A DNA stretch of 64,000 bases from assembly GCF_000600295.1 (NCBI RefSeq), contig NZ_JEMG01000001.1, positions 2,735,278-2,799,277 on the forward strand, in the 5' to 3' direction. The DNA comes from Hylemonella gracilis str. Niagara R (lineage in GTDB: Bacteria; Pseudomonadota; Gammaproteobacteria; Burkholderiales; Burkholderiaceae_C). Position numbers and translations under genes: made by a program. Positions 50,165 through 60,097 of the stretch are shown here, piece by piece. The notes under the pieces are model-generated. The model saw only the letters and a program-made list of their open reading frames with translations. It ran no database searches and was not told the origin of the DNA. How positions within the stretch are numbered: position 1 is the stretch's first letter; each line of letters begins with the position of its first letter.

Positions 50165-51133
50165 ATGAAACGTCGCCTGTTCACCCTCGCCGCAGCCCTC
50201 GCCATCACGGGCGGCAGCGCCCTGGCTCAGACCAAGTGGGACCTGCCGGCGGCCTACCCGGCCACCAACTTTCACACCGAGAACCTGACGCAACTCGCGG
50301 CCGACGTGGACAAGGCCACGGGCGGCAAGCTCAAGATCACCGTGCATGCCAATGCCTCGCTCTTCAAGGCACCCGAGATCAAGCGCGCCGTGCAAGGCGG
50401 ACAGGCCCAGATCGGCGAAATCCTGCTGGTGAACTTCACCAATGAATGGGCGCTCTTCGGCGCCGATGGCCTTCCCTTCCTGGCCGATGGTTATGACAGC
50501 GCCTTCAAGCTCTACCAGGCCCAGAAGCCCTTGCTGCAGAAGAAGCTGGACGAGCAAGGCATGGTGCTGCTCTACACCGTGGCCTGGCCGCCGCAAGGCA
50601 TCTATGCCAAGAAGCCCATCAACAGCGCGGCCGACCTCAAGGGCGTGAAGTGGCGTGCTTACAGCCCGGCCACCGCGCGGATCGCCGAGCTGGTGGGCGC
50701 GCAACCGGTGACCGTGCAGGCCGCCGAGTTCGCCCAGGCCCTGGCCACCGGCGTGGTCGAGAGCACCATGACCTCCGGCGCGACCGGCGTGGACAGCAAA
50801 CTCTACGAGCACCTGAAGTACTACTACGACACCCAGGCCTGGCTGCCCAAGAACGCGGTCATCGTGAACAAGGCTGCCTTCACCGCCCTGGACAAGCCCA
50901 CGCAAGACGCCCTGCTCAAGGCCGCCGCCACCGCCGAGAAACGCGGCTGGGACGCCAGCCGCAAGGTGAACACCGAGACCCTGGCCAAGCTCAAGGCCGA
51001 GGGCATGCAGGTGCTGCAGCCATCGCCCGCGCTCAAGGCTGACCTGCAAAAGATCGGCGAAACCATGCTGAAGGAATGGCTGGAGAAATCCGGCGCCGAC
51101 GGCCAGGCGCTGGTGTCGGCCTACAAGAAGTAA
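50165..51133 (+). CDS. dctP: TRAP transporter periplasmic binding protein DctP family
   Basis: Captures an organic acid for the TRAP transporter. The 322-aa product has a signal peptide (MKRRLFTLAAALAITGGSALAQ) and a DctP domain with NASLFKAPEIKRAVQGGQAQIGEIL, VKWRAYSPATARIAELVGAQPV and EFAQALATGVVESTMTSGATGV. This pattern is reminiscent of the Bordetella DctP6/DctP7 proteins that bind pyroglutamate. The frame extends upstream to 49976, but the signal peptide and GGAG fix ATG 50165. The neighbouring 5-oxoprolinase supports 5-oxoproline as substrate; this is inference. Confidence 0.9.
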   Translation: MKRRLFTLAAALAITGGSALAQTKWDLPAAYPATNFHTENLTQLAADVDKATGGKLKITVHANASLFKAPEIKRAVQGGQAQIGEILLVNFTNEWALFGADGLPFLADGYDSAFKLYQAQKPLLQKKLDEQGMVLLYTVAWPPQGIYAKKPINSAADLKGVKWRAYSPATARIAELVGAQPVTVQAAEFAQALATGVVESTMTSGATGVDSKLYEHLKYYYDTQAWLPKNAVIVNKAAFTALDKPTQDALLKAAATAEKRGWDASRKVNTETLAKLKAEGMQVLQPSPALKADLQKIGETMLKEWLEKSGADGQALVSAYKK

Positions 51134-51162
51134 GCCGATCTCGCGAGCAAGAGGGCTGAACC

Positions 51163-51672
51163 ATGATGCGCCGTACACTCAACGCCCTCTATGACAGCGC
51201 CGCCGCCGTGGCGGCGCTTTTCATGGTCGGCCTGCTGATCGCGGTACTGCTGTCCATACTCGGGCGGCAGTTCCACTTCCATATCTCCGGCATCGACGCC
51301 TACGCCGGCTACCTGATGGCTGGCGTGGCCTCGTTGGCACTGGCACACACGCTCAAGCGCGGCGAACACATCCGCGTCACGCTGTTCCTGAACGCCTTGA
51401 AGGGTCGCTGGAAACGCGCCCTCGAACTCTGGGCCCTGAGCCTGGGCACCTTGCTGGCTGGGCTGTACGCCTGGTACTGCGTGCGCCTGGCCTGGCTGTC
51501 TCACGTCTACCACGACATCTCCACCTCCAACGACGCCACGCCCTTGTGGATTCCGCAGATCGGCATGGCCGCGGGCGCGTTGATCCTCGCCATCGCCATG
51601 CTCGACGAGCTGGTTCTTGAAATCCTGGGCCGCCGCGTCGTCACCGACGGCGAGGCCCTGCGCAATGAGTAA
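51163..51672 (+). CDS. dctQ: TRAP transporter small permease DctQ family
   Basis: Small membrane subunit (169 aa) with four hydrophobic segments (ALFMVGLLIAVLLSILGRQF, AYAGYLMAGVASLALAHTL, LELWALSLGTLLAGLYAWYC, IGMAAGALILAIAMLDEL) and the family's KRGEHIRVTLFLNAL loop. It lies 29 nt after dctP and 6 nt before dctM, one operon. Confidence 0.92.
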   Translation: MMRRTLNALYDSAAAVAALFMVGLLIAVLLSILGRQFHFHISGIDAYAGYLMAGVASLALAHTLKRGEHIRVTLFLNALKGRWKRALELWALSLGTLLAGLYAWYCVRLAWLSHVYHDISTSNDATPLWIPQIGMAAGALILAIAMLDELVLEILGRRVVTDGEALRNE

Positions 51673-51678
51673 GTCCGC

Positions 51679-52974
51679 ATGAACGACCTCGCCATCACTG
51701 CCTTGCTGGTGCTCACGCTGTTCCTGATCCTGGGCAGCGGCGTCTGGGTCGGGCTCACGCTTTCGGGCGTGGCCTGGATCGGCATGCAGCTCTTTTCGTC
51801 CCGCCCGGCCGGGGACGCCATGGCCGTCACCATCTGGGGCTCCGCCACCAGTTGGACCTTGACCGCCCTGCCCTTGTTCGTCTGGATGGGTGAAATCCTG
51901 TTCCGCACCCGGCTGTCGCAGGACATGTTCAAGGGCCTGGCGCCTTGGATGCAGGCACTGCCCGGCCGCCTGCTGCACACCAATGTCGCGGGTTGCACCC
52001 TGTTCGCCGCCGTCTCGGGCTCCAGCGCGGCCACCTGCGCCACCGTGGGCAAGATGACCTTGCCGGAGCTGAAGCAACGCGGCTACCCCGACGACATCGT
52101 GATCGGCACGCTCGCGGGCGCGGGCACGCTGGGCCTGCTGATCCCTCCCTCCATCATCATGATCGTCTATGGCGTGATGGCCGAGGTCTCGATCGCCAAG
52201 CTCTTCGTCGCGGGCGTGCTGCCCGGCATATTGCTGGGCGTGCTGTTCTCGGGCTACATCGCGGTGTGGGCCTGGCGCCATCCAGACCGCGTGCCGCCCG
52301 CCGACACCCGGTTGGGCTTCGTGCAGAAGCTGGCTGCCTCGCGCAGTCTGATTCCCGTGGCATTACTCATCACGGCCGTGCTGGGCTCCATCTACAGCGG
52401 CATCGCCACCGCGACCGAGGCCGCCGCCGTGGGTGTGGTGGGCGCGCTGCTGCTGTCGGCAGCCCAGGGCTCACTGAACTGGACCACCTTCCGCGACGCC
52501 TTGATGGGCGCAACCCGGCTGTACTGCATGATTGCACTGATCCTCGCGGGCGCGGCTTTCCTGACCCTGTCCATGGGCTACATCGGTCTGCCGCGCCACC
52601 TGGCCGAATGGATCGGCACCTTGGGCCTGAGCGAATTCCAGTTGTTGGTCGCCCTCACCTTCTTCTTCATCCTGCTGGGCTGCTTCCTGGATGGCATCTC
52701 GATGGTGGTGCTGACCATGGGCGTGCTCATGCCTACGGTGCAGAAAGCCGGCATCGACCCGATCTGGTTCGGCATCTTCGTGGTGCTGGTGGTCGAGATG
52801 GCGCAGATCACGCCACCCGTGGGCTTCAACCTTTTCGTGCTGCAAGGCATGACGGGCAAGTCCCTGGGCTGGATCGCCCGCGTGACCCTGCCCATGTTCG
52901 CCCTGATGGTGGTGGCTGTGTTGCTGCTCTGGCTCTTCCCGGCCATCGCGACCTGGCTGCCAGGCCATATGTAG
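51679..52974 (+). CDS. dctM: TRAP transporter large permease DctM family
   Basis: Main permease (431 aa) that uses a sodium or proton gradient for uptake. About 11-12 hydrophobic segments are visible, with DctM motifs: FAAVSGSSAATCATVGKMTLPELKQRGY, GTLAGAGTLGLLIPPSI and a later LLGCFLDGISMVVLTMGVLMPTVQ. It is followed by a chemoreceptor gene only 15 nt later. Confidence 0.95.
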   Translation: MNDLAITALLVLTLFLILGSGVWVGLTLSGVAWIGMQLFSSRPAGDAMAVTIWGSATSWTLTALPLFVWMGEILFRTRLSQDMFKGLAPWMQALPGRLLHTNVAGCTLFAAVSGSSAATCATVGKMTLPELKQRGYPDDIVIGTLAGAGTLGLLIPPSIIMIVYGVMAEVSIAKLFVAGVLPGILLGVLFSGYIAVWAWRHPDRVPPADTRLGFVQKLAASRSLIPVALLITAVLGSIYSGIATATEAAAVGVVGALLLSAAQGSLNWTTFRDALMGATRLYCMIALILAGAAFLTLSMGYIGLPRHLAEWIGTLGLSEFQLLVALTFFFILLGCFLDGISMVVLTMGVLMPTVQKAGIDPIWFGIFVVLVVEMAQITPPVGFNLFVLQGMTGKSLGWIARVTLPMFALMVVAVLLLWLFPAIATWLPGHM

Positions 52975-52989
52975 AGCACCAAGTGCCCC

Positions 52990-54621
52990 ATGAACAAGCT
53001 GCTCCTTTCCCACCGCCTGGCGCTCGGCTTCGGAGTCGTCCTGACGCTGCTGGCCGTGATCACCGCCACCTCCTACTGGGGGCTGACGCGCATCAATGGC
53101 GGTCTGCGCTTCATCGCCGAGGTCTACGCCGACAAGGCCGACCAGTCTCGGCAGATGGACCAGGCCCTCAACCACGCCCTGATCGCCATGCGCAACCTGG
53201 CGCTGGGGGAAACGCCGGAGAACGAGCTGCGGCAGATGGCGCAGTTGCGAGAGGCGCTGCAGCGCTATGACGCGGTGAAGGCGCGACTCGCCACCGCGCT
53301 CGAGGGCGAGGAAGAAAAAGCGCTGTTCAAGCAGCTTGAAACCTCCGAGCAAGCGGCGCGGCAAATCCTGCTCGATGCGCGCCAGCAGGCCGGCAGCGAC
53401 GACCCGGAGAAGAACGCTTTTCTGCTGCGCTTCGACTTGCGACGCAACATGGAGAAATGGGACACGTTGCAAGGCGCCTGGAGCCGGGACATCGAGAACC
53501 TGGCCCGTCTGGAGACTGAGCTCGGCCAGCATTACTCCTCTGAGCTGCAGAGCACTTCCGGCCACATCCAGGCCATCGTGCTGGCGGTGGCAGGCGCGGC
53601 GCTGCTGGCCGGCATCGTGGCCTCGCTGCTGATCGCGCGGTCCATCACGCGCCCCCTGGCCTCTTCGGTGGTGCTGGCGGACCGCATCGCCCAGGGTGAC
53701 CTCTCCCTGCCGCAGCACACCCAACGACGCGACGAAATCGGTCAGTTGCTGATGGCGCTGGAATCGATGCGCGGCCAGCTGCACATGCTGGCCTCCGAGG
53801 TCAAGGCCACCACGGACGGCATCGGCATCGCGGCTTCGGAAATCGCTCGCGGTAGCATGGACCTGTCGCACCGCACCGAGGAAACCACCAGCAGCCTGGA
53901 GCAGACCGCGCATTTCATGGGCGAGCTGACCGGGCGCGTGCGCGATGCCGCGGACGTGGCGCAGCAGGCCAGCCAGCTCGCCGTGTCGGCCTCCGACGTG
54001 GCCGGCCGAGGCGGCGCCGTCATGGCCCAGGTGGTCTCGACCATGGAAAGCATTGCGGGCGATGCCGGACGCATCGCGGACATCGTGGGCATGATCGATG
54101 CCATCGCCTTCCAGACCAACATCCTGGCCTTGAACGCCGCCGTGGAAGCCGCGCGCGCCGGAGAGCAAGGGCGCGGCTTCGCCGTGGTGGCAAGCGAGGT
54201 GCGCAACCTCGCGCAGCGCAGCGCCGAGGCTGCGAAGGAAATCAAGGGCCTGATCGGCGCATCCAACCAAAAGGTGAGCACCGGTGCGCAACTGGTGCGC
54301 GAGGCCGGCTCGACCATGGGCGACATCGTGGACTCGGTGCAGCGGGTCACGCGGATGATCAGCGAGATCAGCGCCTCCGCCCTGCAGCAGAACGAAGGCA
54401 TCGGCCAGGTCAACCAGGCCGTGACGCGCCTGGACGGCATGTCACAGCAGAACGCCGCCCTGGTCGAGCAATGCACGGCCACTGCCGCCTTGCTGGCAGA
54501 CCAGGCCAGCACACTGGCTCAGGTGGTGCAACGCTTCAAGCTCGCGGCGGACGAGGCGGTCGGTACACCCCAGGCCCTCGGTTACGACGCTGGGCGTGCA
54601 CCCCGGATGGCACTGACCTGA
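52990..54621 (+). CDS. Methyl-accepting chemotaxis protein linked to the TRAP operon
   Basis: 543-aa chemoreceptor: TM1 ([22 protein letters not shown]), a periplasmic four-helix-bundle-like domain of about 150 residues, TM2 ([24 protein letters not shown]), HAMP, and a signalling domain with [22 protein letters not shown]. The C-terminus (RAPRMALT) lacks a CheR-docking pentapeptide. The 15-nt gap from dctM makes co-transcription very likely. The sensed compound may be the TRAP substrate, directly or via DctP; this is inference. Confidence 0.92.
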   Translation: MNKLLLSHRLALGFGVVLTLLAVITATSYWGLTRINGGLRFIAEVYADKADQSRQMDQALNHALIAMRNLALGETPENELRQMAQLREALQRYDAVKARLATALEGEEEKALFKQLETSEQAARQILLDARQQAGSDDPEKNAFLLRFDLRRNMEKWDTLQGAWSRDIENLARLETELGQHYSSELQSTSGHIQAIVLAVAGAALLAGIVASLLIARSITRPLASSVVLADRIAQGDLSLPQHTQRRDEIGQLLMALESMRGQLHMLASEVKATTDGIGIAASEIARGSMDLSHRTEETTSSLEQTAHFMGELTGRVRDAADVAQQASQLAVSASDVAGRGGAVMAQVVSTMESIAGDAGRIADIVGMIDAIAFQTNILALNAAVEAARAGEQGRGFAVVASEVRNLAQRSAEAAKEIKGLIGASNQKVSTGAQLVREAGSTMGDIVDSVQRVTRMISEISASALQQNEGIGQVNQAVTRLDGMSQQNAALVEQCTATAALLADQASTLAQVVQRFKLAADEAVGTPQALGYDAGRAPRMALT

Positions 54622-54654
54622 AGCGACGCAACCCGCTTGCCCTTGAGCGGCGGC

Positions 54655-57117
54655 TCAGCCTTCCTGGGTATGGGTGCCGCCACCCCGGCCCTGCAACAAC
54701 TCGGTGAACTTCGCCACCGGCAAGGCCGGGTGGTAGAGCCAGCCCTGAACCTCGCGCACGTTGAGGCCGAGCAGGATGGTGCGCTGGATCTCGGTCTCCA
54801 CGCCTTCGGCCGTGACCTCCAGCCCCATCGTCATCGCCATCACCGCGATGGTGCGCGCGATCGCCATGTCATTCGGATCGGTGGCGAGGTCACGGATGAA
54901 GCTGCGGTCGATCTTCAGCCGCGTCAGCGGCAGGAACTTGAGCATGGACAGGGACGAGAAACCGGTGCCAAAGTCGTCCAGCGCCAGGTGCACACCCTGG
55001 GCGCGCAACTTGTGCAAGGCCTGTTGCACCGCCTCGCCGTGCTGCAGCGACGATTCGGTGAGCTCGACTTCCAGCATCGTGGGCGACAAGCCGTGGCGCG
55101 CCAAGGTCTCACCCACGCGCTCGGCATAACCGTCCTGCTGCAGTTGCAGGGCCGATACATTGATGGCCAGCCGGCCTGCGTCCAGACCCCGTGCCTTCCA
55201 GTCGGCTGCGTTGCGGCAGGCTTGTTCCAGCACCCAATCGCCGATCGGCAGGATGAGGCCGGTCTCCTCGGCCAAGGGGATGAAGCGCTCGGGGCTGATG
55301 CGGCCCGACGTCCCGTGGTTCCAGCGCAGCAGTGCCTCGGCGCCGGTGATGCGGCCGTCGCGCAGGTCGATCACGGGCTGCCACTGAAGCTCCAGCTCGC
55401 CGCGCACAATGGCCTGGCGCAGGCCCTGCTCCAGCTGCAGGCGCTCCAAGGCGCGACGGGCCAACCCTTGCGAAAAGACCGCGCTGCGGTTGCGACCGGC
55501 CGCCTTGGCCGCGTACATGGCGGTGTCGGCGGCCTTGACCAGCTCGTCCGCGCTGTCGGCATGCTCGGGAAACAGGGCGATGCCGATGCTGGCCGTCGTG
55601 CTGACCGTCTGGCCCACGCTGGTGCGTATGGGTTCGCTGATCAGCGCCAGCAGTTTGCGGCTCAGCGCCATCGCGTCCTCGGTGCTGCGCAGCTTGTCCA
55701 GCAGGATCAAGAACTCGTCGCCGCCCATGCGGATGGCCACATCGTTCTGGCGCAGCGTGGTGCGAAAGCGGCGGGCGATCTCCACCAACATCTCGTCGCC
55801 CACCGTGTGGCCCAGGGAGTCGTTGACGTTCTTGAAACCGTCAATGTCGATGAAAAGCAGGCCGAACCCCCCTTCCTCGGTCCGGCTGGCCGCGCGTGCA
55901 ATGTTGTGGCGCAAGCAGATGTCGAGCTGATGGCGATTGCCCAGGCCCGTCAGCGCGTCGTGCAAGGCGATATGGGTCAGGCGACTCTCGACGCTGCGCA
56001 GGGCGGAGACGTCACAGAAAGTCAGCACGTAGTGCGTGAGCTTGCCCACCCGGTCGATCACGGGCGACAGACTTTCCCAGGCCGGGAACAGGGACTGGTC
56101 GCGCCGGCGGCAGGTGGTCTCGACTTGGACCGAGTCCTGGTCGTCCGCACCCGCGATGCGGCGCCGGTCACCGCTGCGCGCGGCATGCAGGAAGTCGTCG
56201 GGCCGCTGGCCCAGAACCTCTTGCACCCGGTAGCCGGTGATGCGCTCGAAGGCTCGGTTGGCCATGCACACGCGCTGCTCGCGGTCCAGGATCAGGATGC
56301 CGTCGCCCGTGGTTTCAAAGACCACGGCGGCCTGGCGCAGATGCTCCTCGGCTTGCACGCGCTCGCTCACGTCACGCAAGATGCCGACCACGCGGTCTTC
56401 CTCGGCGAAGTAGCTGGCGTGGATTTCCAGCCAGATGCGTGCACCGTCGTCGCGTCGCCAGGCCGCGCAGACCTGGACCATGCGCCCGGCCCGCAAGAGG
56501 CCGTCCAGGTCCTGGCGCACCTCCAGTTCCTCGATGTGGCGCAGAAAGGCGTCACGGCTCACGGTGAAACTCTGCGAGGACTGAGCGAGGATGGTTTCCA
56601 GGAAGCCATCGAGTTCGACCTGCTGTCGCGTCGCGTCGAACTCCATCACCCCGAAACGGCCCGCCTCCATCGCCAGCCGAAAGCGCCGCTCGGCGCGGCG
56701 GGTCTTGCGTTCCTCATCCACCCGCGCCAGGGCCGCGCGTATGGTGGCGTTGAGCTCGACGATCTGGATGGGCTTGAGCACGTAGCCATAGGGCGCGGCC
56801 TCGATCGCGCGCTGCAGGATGTCTTCGCCTGCATAGGCCGTGAGGTAGATCACCGGCAGGTGGAGCTTGTGCGACACCTCCTTGGCCGCGCGCGTGCCGT
56901 CGCCGCCTCGCCCCAGGTTGATGTCCATCAGGACCAGGTCCGGGCGCTCGCGCGTGGCCAGATCAACCGCCTGCTGCTCACTGGACGCGATGCCTGTGAC
57001 GCTGTAGCCCAGGGCCTCCAGGTTCTGCCGCAAGTCGTAGGCGAAGATCAGTTCGTCCTCGACGATCTGGACCCGGATGCGTCGCGGTGTTTCCTGCAGC
57101 GTTTCGGTGTTCATCAT
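54655..57117 (-). CDS. Response regulator with PAS, GGDEF and EAL domains
   Basis: Cyclic-di-GMP turnover enzyme of 820 aa under receiver control. Order: receiver (1-125; Asp65 in VLMDINLGR, Lys in YVLKPIQ), two PAS-like domains (about 140-385), GGDEF (RMGGDEFLILL, intact active-site motif and DALTGLGNRHQLD) and EAL (GAEALLRWN, INVSALQL, LDDFGTGFSS, LKIDRSFIRD, TAEGVET). All catalytic motifs I can check are intact in both domains, so it may make and degrade c-di-GMP. It lies 24 nt downstream of the sensor kinase gene, probably its partner. No membrane segments are seen. Confidence 0.93.
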   Translation of the reverse strand: MMNTETLQETPRRIRVQIVEDELIFAYDLRQNLEALGYSVTGIASSEQQAVDLATRERPDLVLMDINLGRGGDGTRAAKEVSHKLHLPVIYLTAYAGEDILQRAIEAAPYGYVLKPIQIVELNATIRAALARVDEERKTRRAERRFRLAMEAGRFGVMEFDATRQQVELDGFLETILAQSSQSFTVSRDAFLRHIEELEVRQDLDGLLRAGRMVQVCAAWRRDDGARIWLEIHASYFAEEDRVVGILRDVSERVQAEEHLRQAAVVFETTGDGILILDREQRVCMANRAFERITGYRVQEVLGQRPDDFLHAARSGDRRRIAGADDQDSVQVETTCRRRDQSLFPAWESLSPVIDRVGKLTHYVLTFCDVSALRSVESRLTHIALHDALTGLGNRHQLDICLRHNIARAASRTEEGGFGLLFIDIDGFKNVNDSLGHTVGDEMLVEIARRFRTTLRQNDVAIRMGGDEFLILLDKLRSTEDAMALSRKLLALISEPIRTSVGQTVSTTASIGIALFPEHADSADELVKAADTAMYAAKAAGRNRSAVFSQGLARRALERLQLEQGLRQAIVRGELELQWQPVIDLRDGRITGAEALLRWNHGTSGRISPERFIPLAEETGLILPIGDWVLEQACRNAADWKARGLDAGRLAINVSALQLQQDGYAERVGETLARHGLSPTMLEVELTESSLQHGEAVQQALHKLRAQGVHLALDDFGTGFSSLSMLKFLPLTRLKIDRSFIRDLATDPNDMAIARTIAVMAMTMGLEVTAEGVETEIQRTILLGLNVREVQGWLYHPALPVAKFTELLQGRGGGTHTQEG

Positions 57118-57141
57118 GCATGCTCCTCCTTGGGTCCTGAC

Positions 57142-58548
57142 TCAATCGTCGATCGGGAAGGTGAAACGCAGTCCAGTGCCTGGGCCTGGCAAAACTTCCA
57201 CCTCGGCGCCGATCTGCTGCGCCAGCATGAAGACCAGCTGGTAACCCATCGACCGTGAGTTCATAGGCACGAAACCGACCGGCAGCCCCACCCCATCGTC
57301 ACCGACCTCCAGCACCGCCTGCGAACCCTCGCGCCGGGCGGAAACGCGGATGCACCCGGAATTCCGCCCCGCAAAGGCATGCTTGTACGAATTCACCACC
57401 AACTCGTTGACGATCAGCCCGCTGGGCACGGTCTTGTGCGTTTCGACGCGCATGCCCTGCGCGGGCACGTCCAGTTGCAGCTCCACCGACGTAGCCTCGC
57501 GCACATAGGTCTGCTTGAGCAGTTGCACCAGCTTGCCCAGGTACGGGCCGAATTCGAGCCCGGAAAAATTGCTGCCCTCGTACAGCAGCTGGTGGGTCAT
57601 GGCGATCACGCCGACCCGGCTGCGGCTGTCGCGCAGTACCTCGCGGGCCGCGCCCTCCGCGCTGCGCGAATGGATGTCCAGCAGGCTCGCCACGATCTGC
57701 AGATTGTTCTTGACCCTGTGGTGCACCTCGTTGAGCAGCAAGGTCTTCTCGCGCAGGGATGCCTCCATCGCGGCCTGGGCCGCGAGCCGTTCCGTGATGT
57801 CGACCACGGTGGCGAGTATCTCGGGCGGATCACGCCCTGGAATCGGGCTGAGCGCCACCTCCACCGGAAACTCGCTGCCGTCCAGGCGCAGCGCTGTGAG
57901 CTTGCGTCGCTCGGCCATCACCCGCTTGGTCGGCGCCTGCAGGTAACGCCCCATCTCCATGCGGTGGGTGCTGCGCCGCGCCTCGGGCAGCAGCATGTTC
58001 ACATGCTGGCCCAGCAGCTGTTCCGGCTCGCAGGCGAACAGCTCACCCATATTGCGATTGACCAATAGCATCCTGCCCTCGGCGTCGACCAATGTCATGC
58101 CCTCGGGCGCCTGCTCGAAAAGGCTGCGCAGGCGGGCCTCGCTGGCTGCGAGCGCCCGCTGATGGGCCTGCTGCAAGGTCATGTTCAAGGCCTTGACCAG
58201 GACGCCGCCGACCGTGCCGTCCCGGGCGCGAATGGGCAAGTAACTGGCGCGCCATTCAGAGGACTGGCCGGGCAGGCTGGGCACCTCGACCATCACCCGG
58301 AAACCTTCTTGCGCCTCACCCGCCAACACCTTGTCCAACAACGGACCCAGCTCTGCATATGCCGCAGGCAGCACCTCGGACACCTTGCGGCCGATCGCGG
58401 CGTCCAGGTCCACGCCGTTGAAAGCGGCCAGTGTGCTGTTCATGCGTCGGTAACGCAAATCGCGGTCCAGCACCGCCAGTCCGAGGCCCAGATCGCTGGA
58501 AAACAGCGCATCCAGAACGGCACTGTCTTCGATGGCATCAGCTTCCAT
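57142..58548 (-). CDS. Cytoplasmic PAS-PAS sensor histidine kinase (HisKA_2 type)
   Basis: 468-aa soluble kinase with two PAS domains (about residues 8-125 and 140-255) followed by an HWE/HisKA_2-type phosphoacceptor region LLNEVHHRVKNNLQ (His276/277) and an ATPase domain (VPSGLIVNELVVNSYKHAF, VGDDGVGLP, GMGYQLV-like SMGYQLVFML). ATG 58548 is used because GGGAG lies upstream; the longer frame to 58659 lacks support. It is encoded directly before the REC-GGDEF-EAL gene, so signals probably pass to c-di-GMP metabolism. The input signal is unknown. Confidence 0.9.
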   Translation of the reverse strand: MEADAIEDSAVLDALFSSDLGLGLAVLDRDLRYRRMNSTLAAFNGVDLDAAIGRKVSEVLPAAYAELGPLLDKVLAGEAQEGFRVMVEVPSLPGQSSEWRASYLPIRARDGTVGGVLVKALNMTLQQAHQRALAASEARLRSLFEQAPEGMTLVDAEGRMLLVNRNMGELFACEPEQLLGQHVNMLLPEARRSTHRMEMGRYLQAPTKRVMAERRKLTALRLDGSEFPVEVALSPIPGRDPPEILATVVDITERLAAQAAMEASLREKTLLLNEVHHRVKNNLQIVASLLDIHSRSAEGAAREVLRDSRSRVGVIAMTHQLLYEGSNFSGLEFGPYLGKLVQLLKQTYVREATSVELQLDVPAQGMRVETHKTVPSGLIVNELVVNSYKHAFAGRNSGCIRVSARREGSQAVLEVGDDGVGLPVGFVPMNSRSMGYQLVFMLAQQIGAEVEVLPGPGTGLRFTFPIDD

Positions 58549-58763
58549 ACATCTCCCTGATGAGGCGCGCGAACCTGCGCGCTGCTTTTTTGTGGGACTC
58601 AAGGTAGCACAGACCCCGGGGGCTTCCAATCCCCTGCGGCCACTCCAACACCGTGGCACCTCGGCCCTGCGCGGCCAAACACTCCGGGCTCAAGCAAACG
58701 GCAAAAGCGTGAAAAACGCACGCCCTATGATCTGTCGTTCGTACCCCGCGCCCTTTGGGCCGC

Positions 58764-60011
58764 ATGAACCGCCCCCTGCCCATGAACTCCGGATTGAATT
58801 TCCTCGTCGCCGCCCGCCAGTGCGAGATCAGTGAGCTGGAACAACTGGCCCTGACCAGCGAGCTCGTGAGCGTGATCGGCCGGCTGGTGCATGCGCTGCA
58901 AAGGGAGCGCGGCATTTCCAATCTGTTCCTGGCCTCGCGCGGCGAACGCTTCGGCTCGCAACGCGCGCCGCAGGTGGAGGAATGCGAGCGCCTGCAGGCC
59001 GAAGTGATGGCGCGTTTCGACGCGCTGGACACCGACGCGAGCCGTGCGCGCAACGGCGCGCGCCTGTTCAACCGCATCGCCTACGTGTTGCAGGCGCTGG
59101 ACGGTCTGCCCGCGCTGCGCGCGCGTGTCGCTGCCCTGGCGCTCACGGCCGAAGAGACCACCGCAGCCTTCGTACGCCTGATCGCGGGCCTGCTGGGCGT
59201 GGTGCTGGAAGCCGCCGACAGCGCGACAGACCCCGAGATCTCGCGCGCGCTGGTGGCCCTGTTCCATTTCATGCAGGGCAAGGAATACGCCGGGCAAGAG
59301 CGCGCGCTGGGCTCGGCAGCCTACGCCTCCGGACGCATTGACCCGGAACGCCAGCAGCAGTGGCGTCACCTCGTGGACGCCCAGGACGCGTGCTTCCAGG
59401 TGTTCCAGGATTTTTCCGACGCCAAGGCACGCGGGGCCTGGGCGGACCAGCACGACGCGGAAGCCCTGGCCGCGCAGGAGAAACTGCGCCGTGCGGCGTT
59501 GGACGCGCGGCTCAGCAGCGCGCTCGACCCCAACGCCAGCCTGCCCTGGTACGACAGCTGCACCCGACGCATCGACGCCATGCGCAAGGTCGAGGACGCG
59601 CTGGCCATCCACCTGCGCAGTCTGTGCGAGCGCCGCATCGCCCAGGCGCGCGCCGAACTGCGCGACCAGCAGGCCAGCCTGCAAGCCCTGCAGCGCCAGG
59701 CTGCGGCCTCGGACGCCGAGCCGGCGACCACCCTGCTGTCCCCCAGCTTGAGCCCGCACCTGGAACGTTCGGTGCTCGGCATGGTGCAGGAGCAGAACCG
59801 CCGCCTGCAGGCCATCAGCGACGAACTGGCGACCACGCGCGCCGCGCTCAACGAGCGCAAGGTGATTGAGCGCGCCAAGGGCCTGCTGATGGCCTCGCGC
59901 AAGCTGAGCGAAGACGAAGCGCACGCGATGTTGCGGCAGACAGCGATGAACCAGGGCCGCAAGCTGGTGGATGTCGCCAACACGGTGCTCAGCATGGCGG
60001 ACCTGCTTTAG
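58764..60011 (+). CDS. Nitrate-responsive NIT-ANTAR antiterminator (NasR-like)
   Basis: RNA-binding antiterminator controlling nitrate assimilation, of the Klebsiella NasR type. The 415-aa product has an N-terminal NIT sensor domain (RLVHALQRERGISNLFLASRG and the matching later segments) and a C-terminal ANTAR domain (RKVIERAKGLLMASRKLSEDEAHAMLRQTAM). In NasR, nitrate binding to NIT lets ANTAR bind two small hairpins in the leader RNA and prevent termination. Suitable hairpins and a terminator lie between this gene and the transporter genes. ATG 58764 is used; TTG 58755 and ATG 58782 are alternatives. Confidence 0.93.
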   Translation: MNRPLPMNSGLNFLVAARQCEISELEQLALTSELVSVIGRLVHALQRERGISNLFLASRGERFGSQRAPQVEECERLQAEVMARFDALDTDASRARNGARLFNRIAYVLQALDGLPALRARVAALALTAEETTAAFVRLIAGLLGVVLEAADSATDPEISRALVALFHFMQGKEYAGQERALGSAAYASGRIDPERQQQWRHLVDAQDACFQVFQDFSDAKARGAWADQHDAEALAAQEKLRRAALDARLSSALDPNASLPWYDSCTRRIDAMRKVEDALAIHLRSLCERRIAQARAELRDQQASLQALQRQAAASDAEPATTLLSPSLSPHLERSVLGMVQEQNRRLQAISDELATTRAALNERKVIERAKGLLMASRKLSEDEAHAMLRQTAMNQGRKLVDVANTVLSMADLL

Positions 60012-60097
60012 ACAGGGTTCAACCACGCCACGCCCCAAAGGAAATGGAAGTGCGATTGGCGCGACCGACATCGCGACTCCGTCGTTCTTGGTGCAAC

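Noticed and set aside
58565-58590. + strand Rho-independent terminator (GC stem followed by T6)
   Set aside because: No + strand gene ends upstream of it; the divergent arrangement makes it a leader structure of the minus-strand kinase gene instead.
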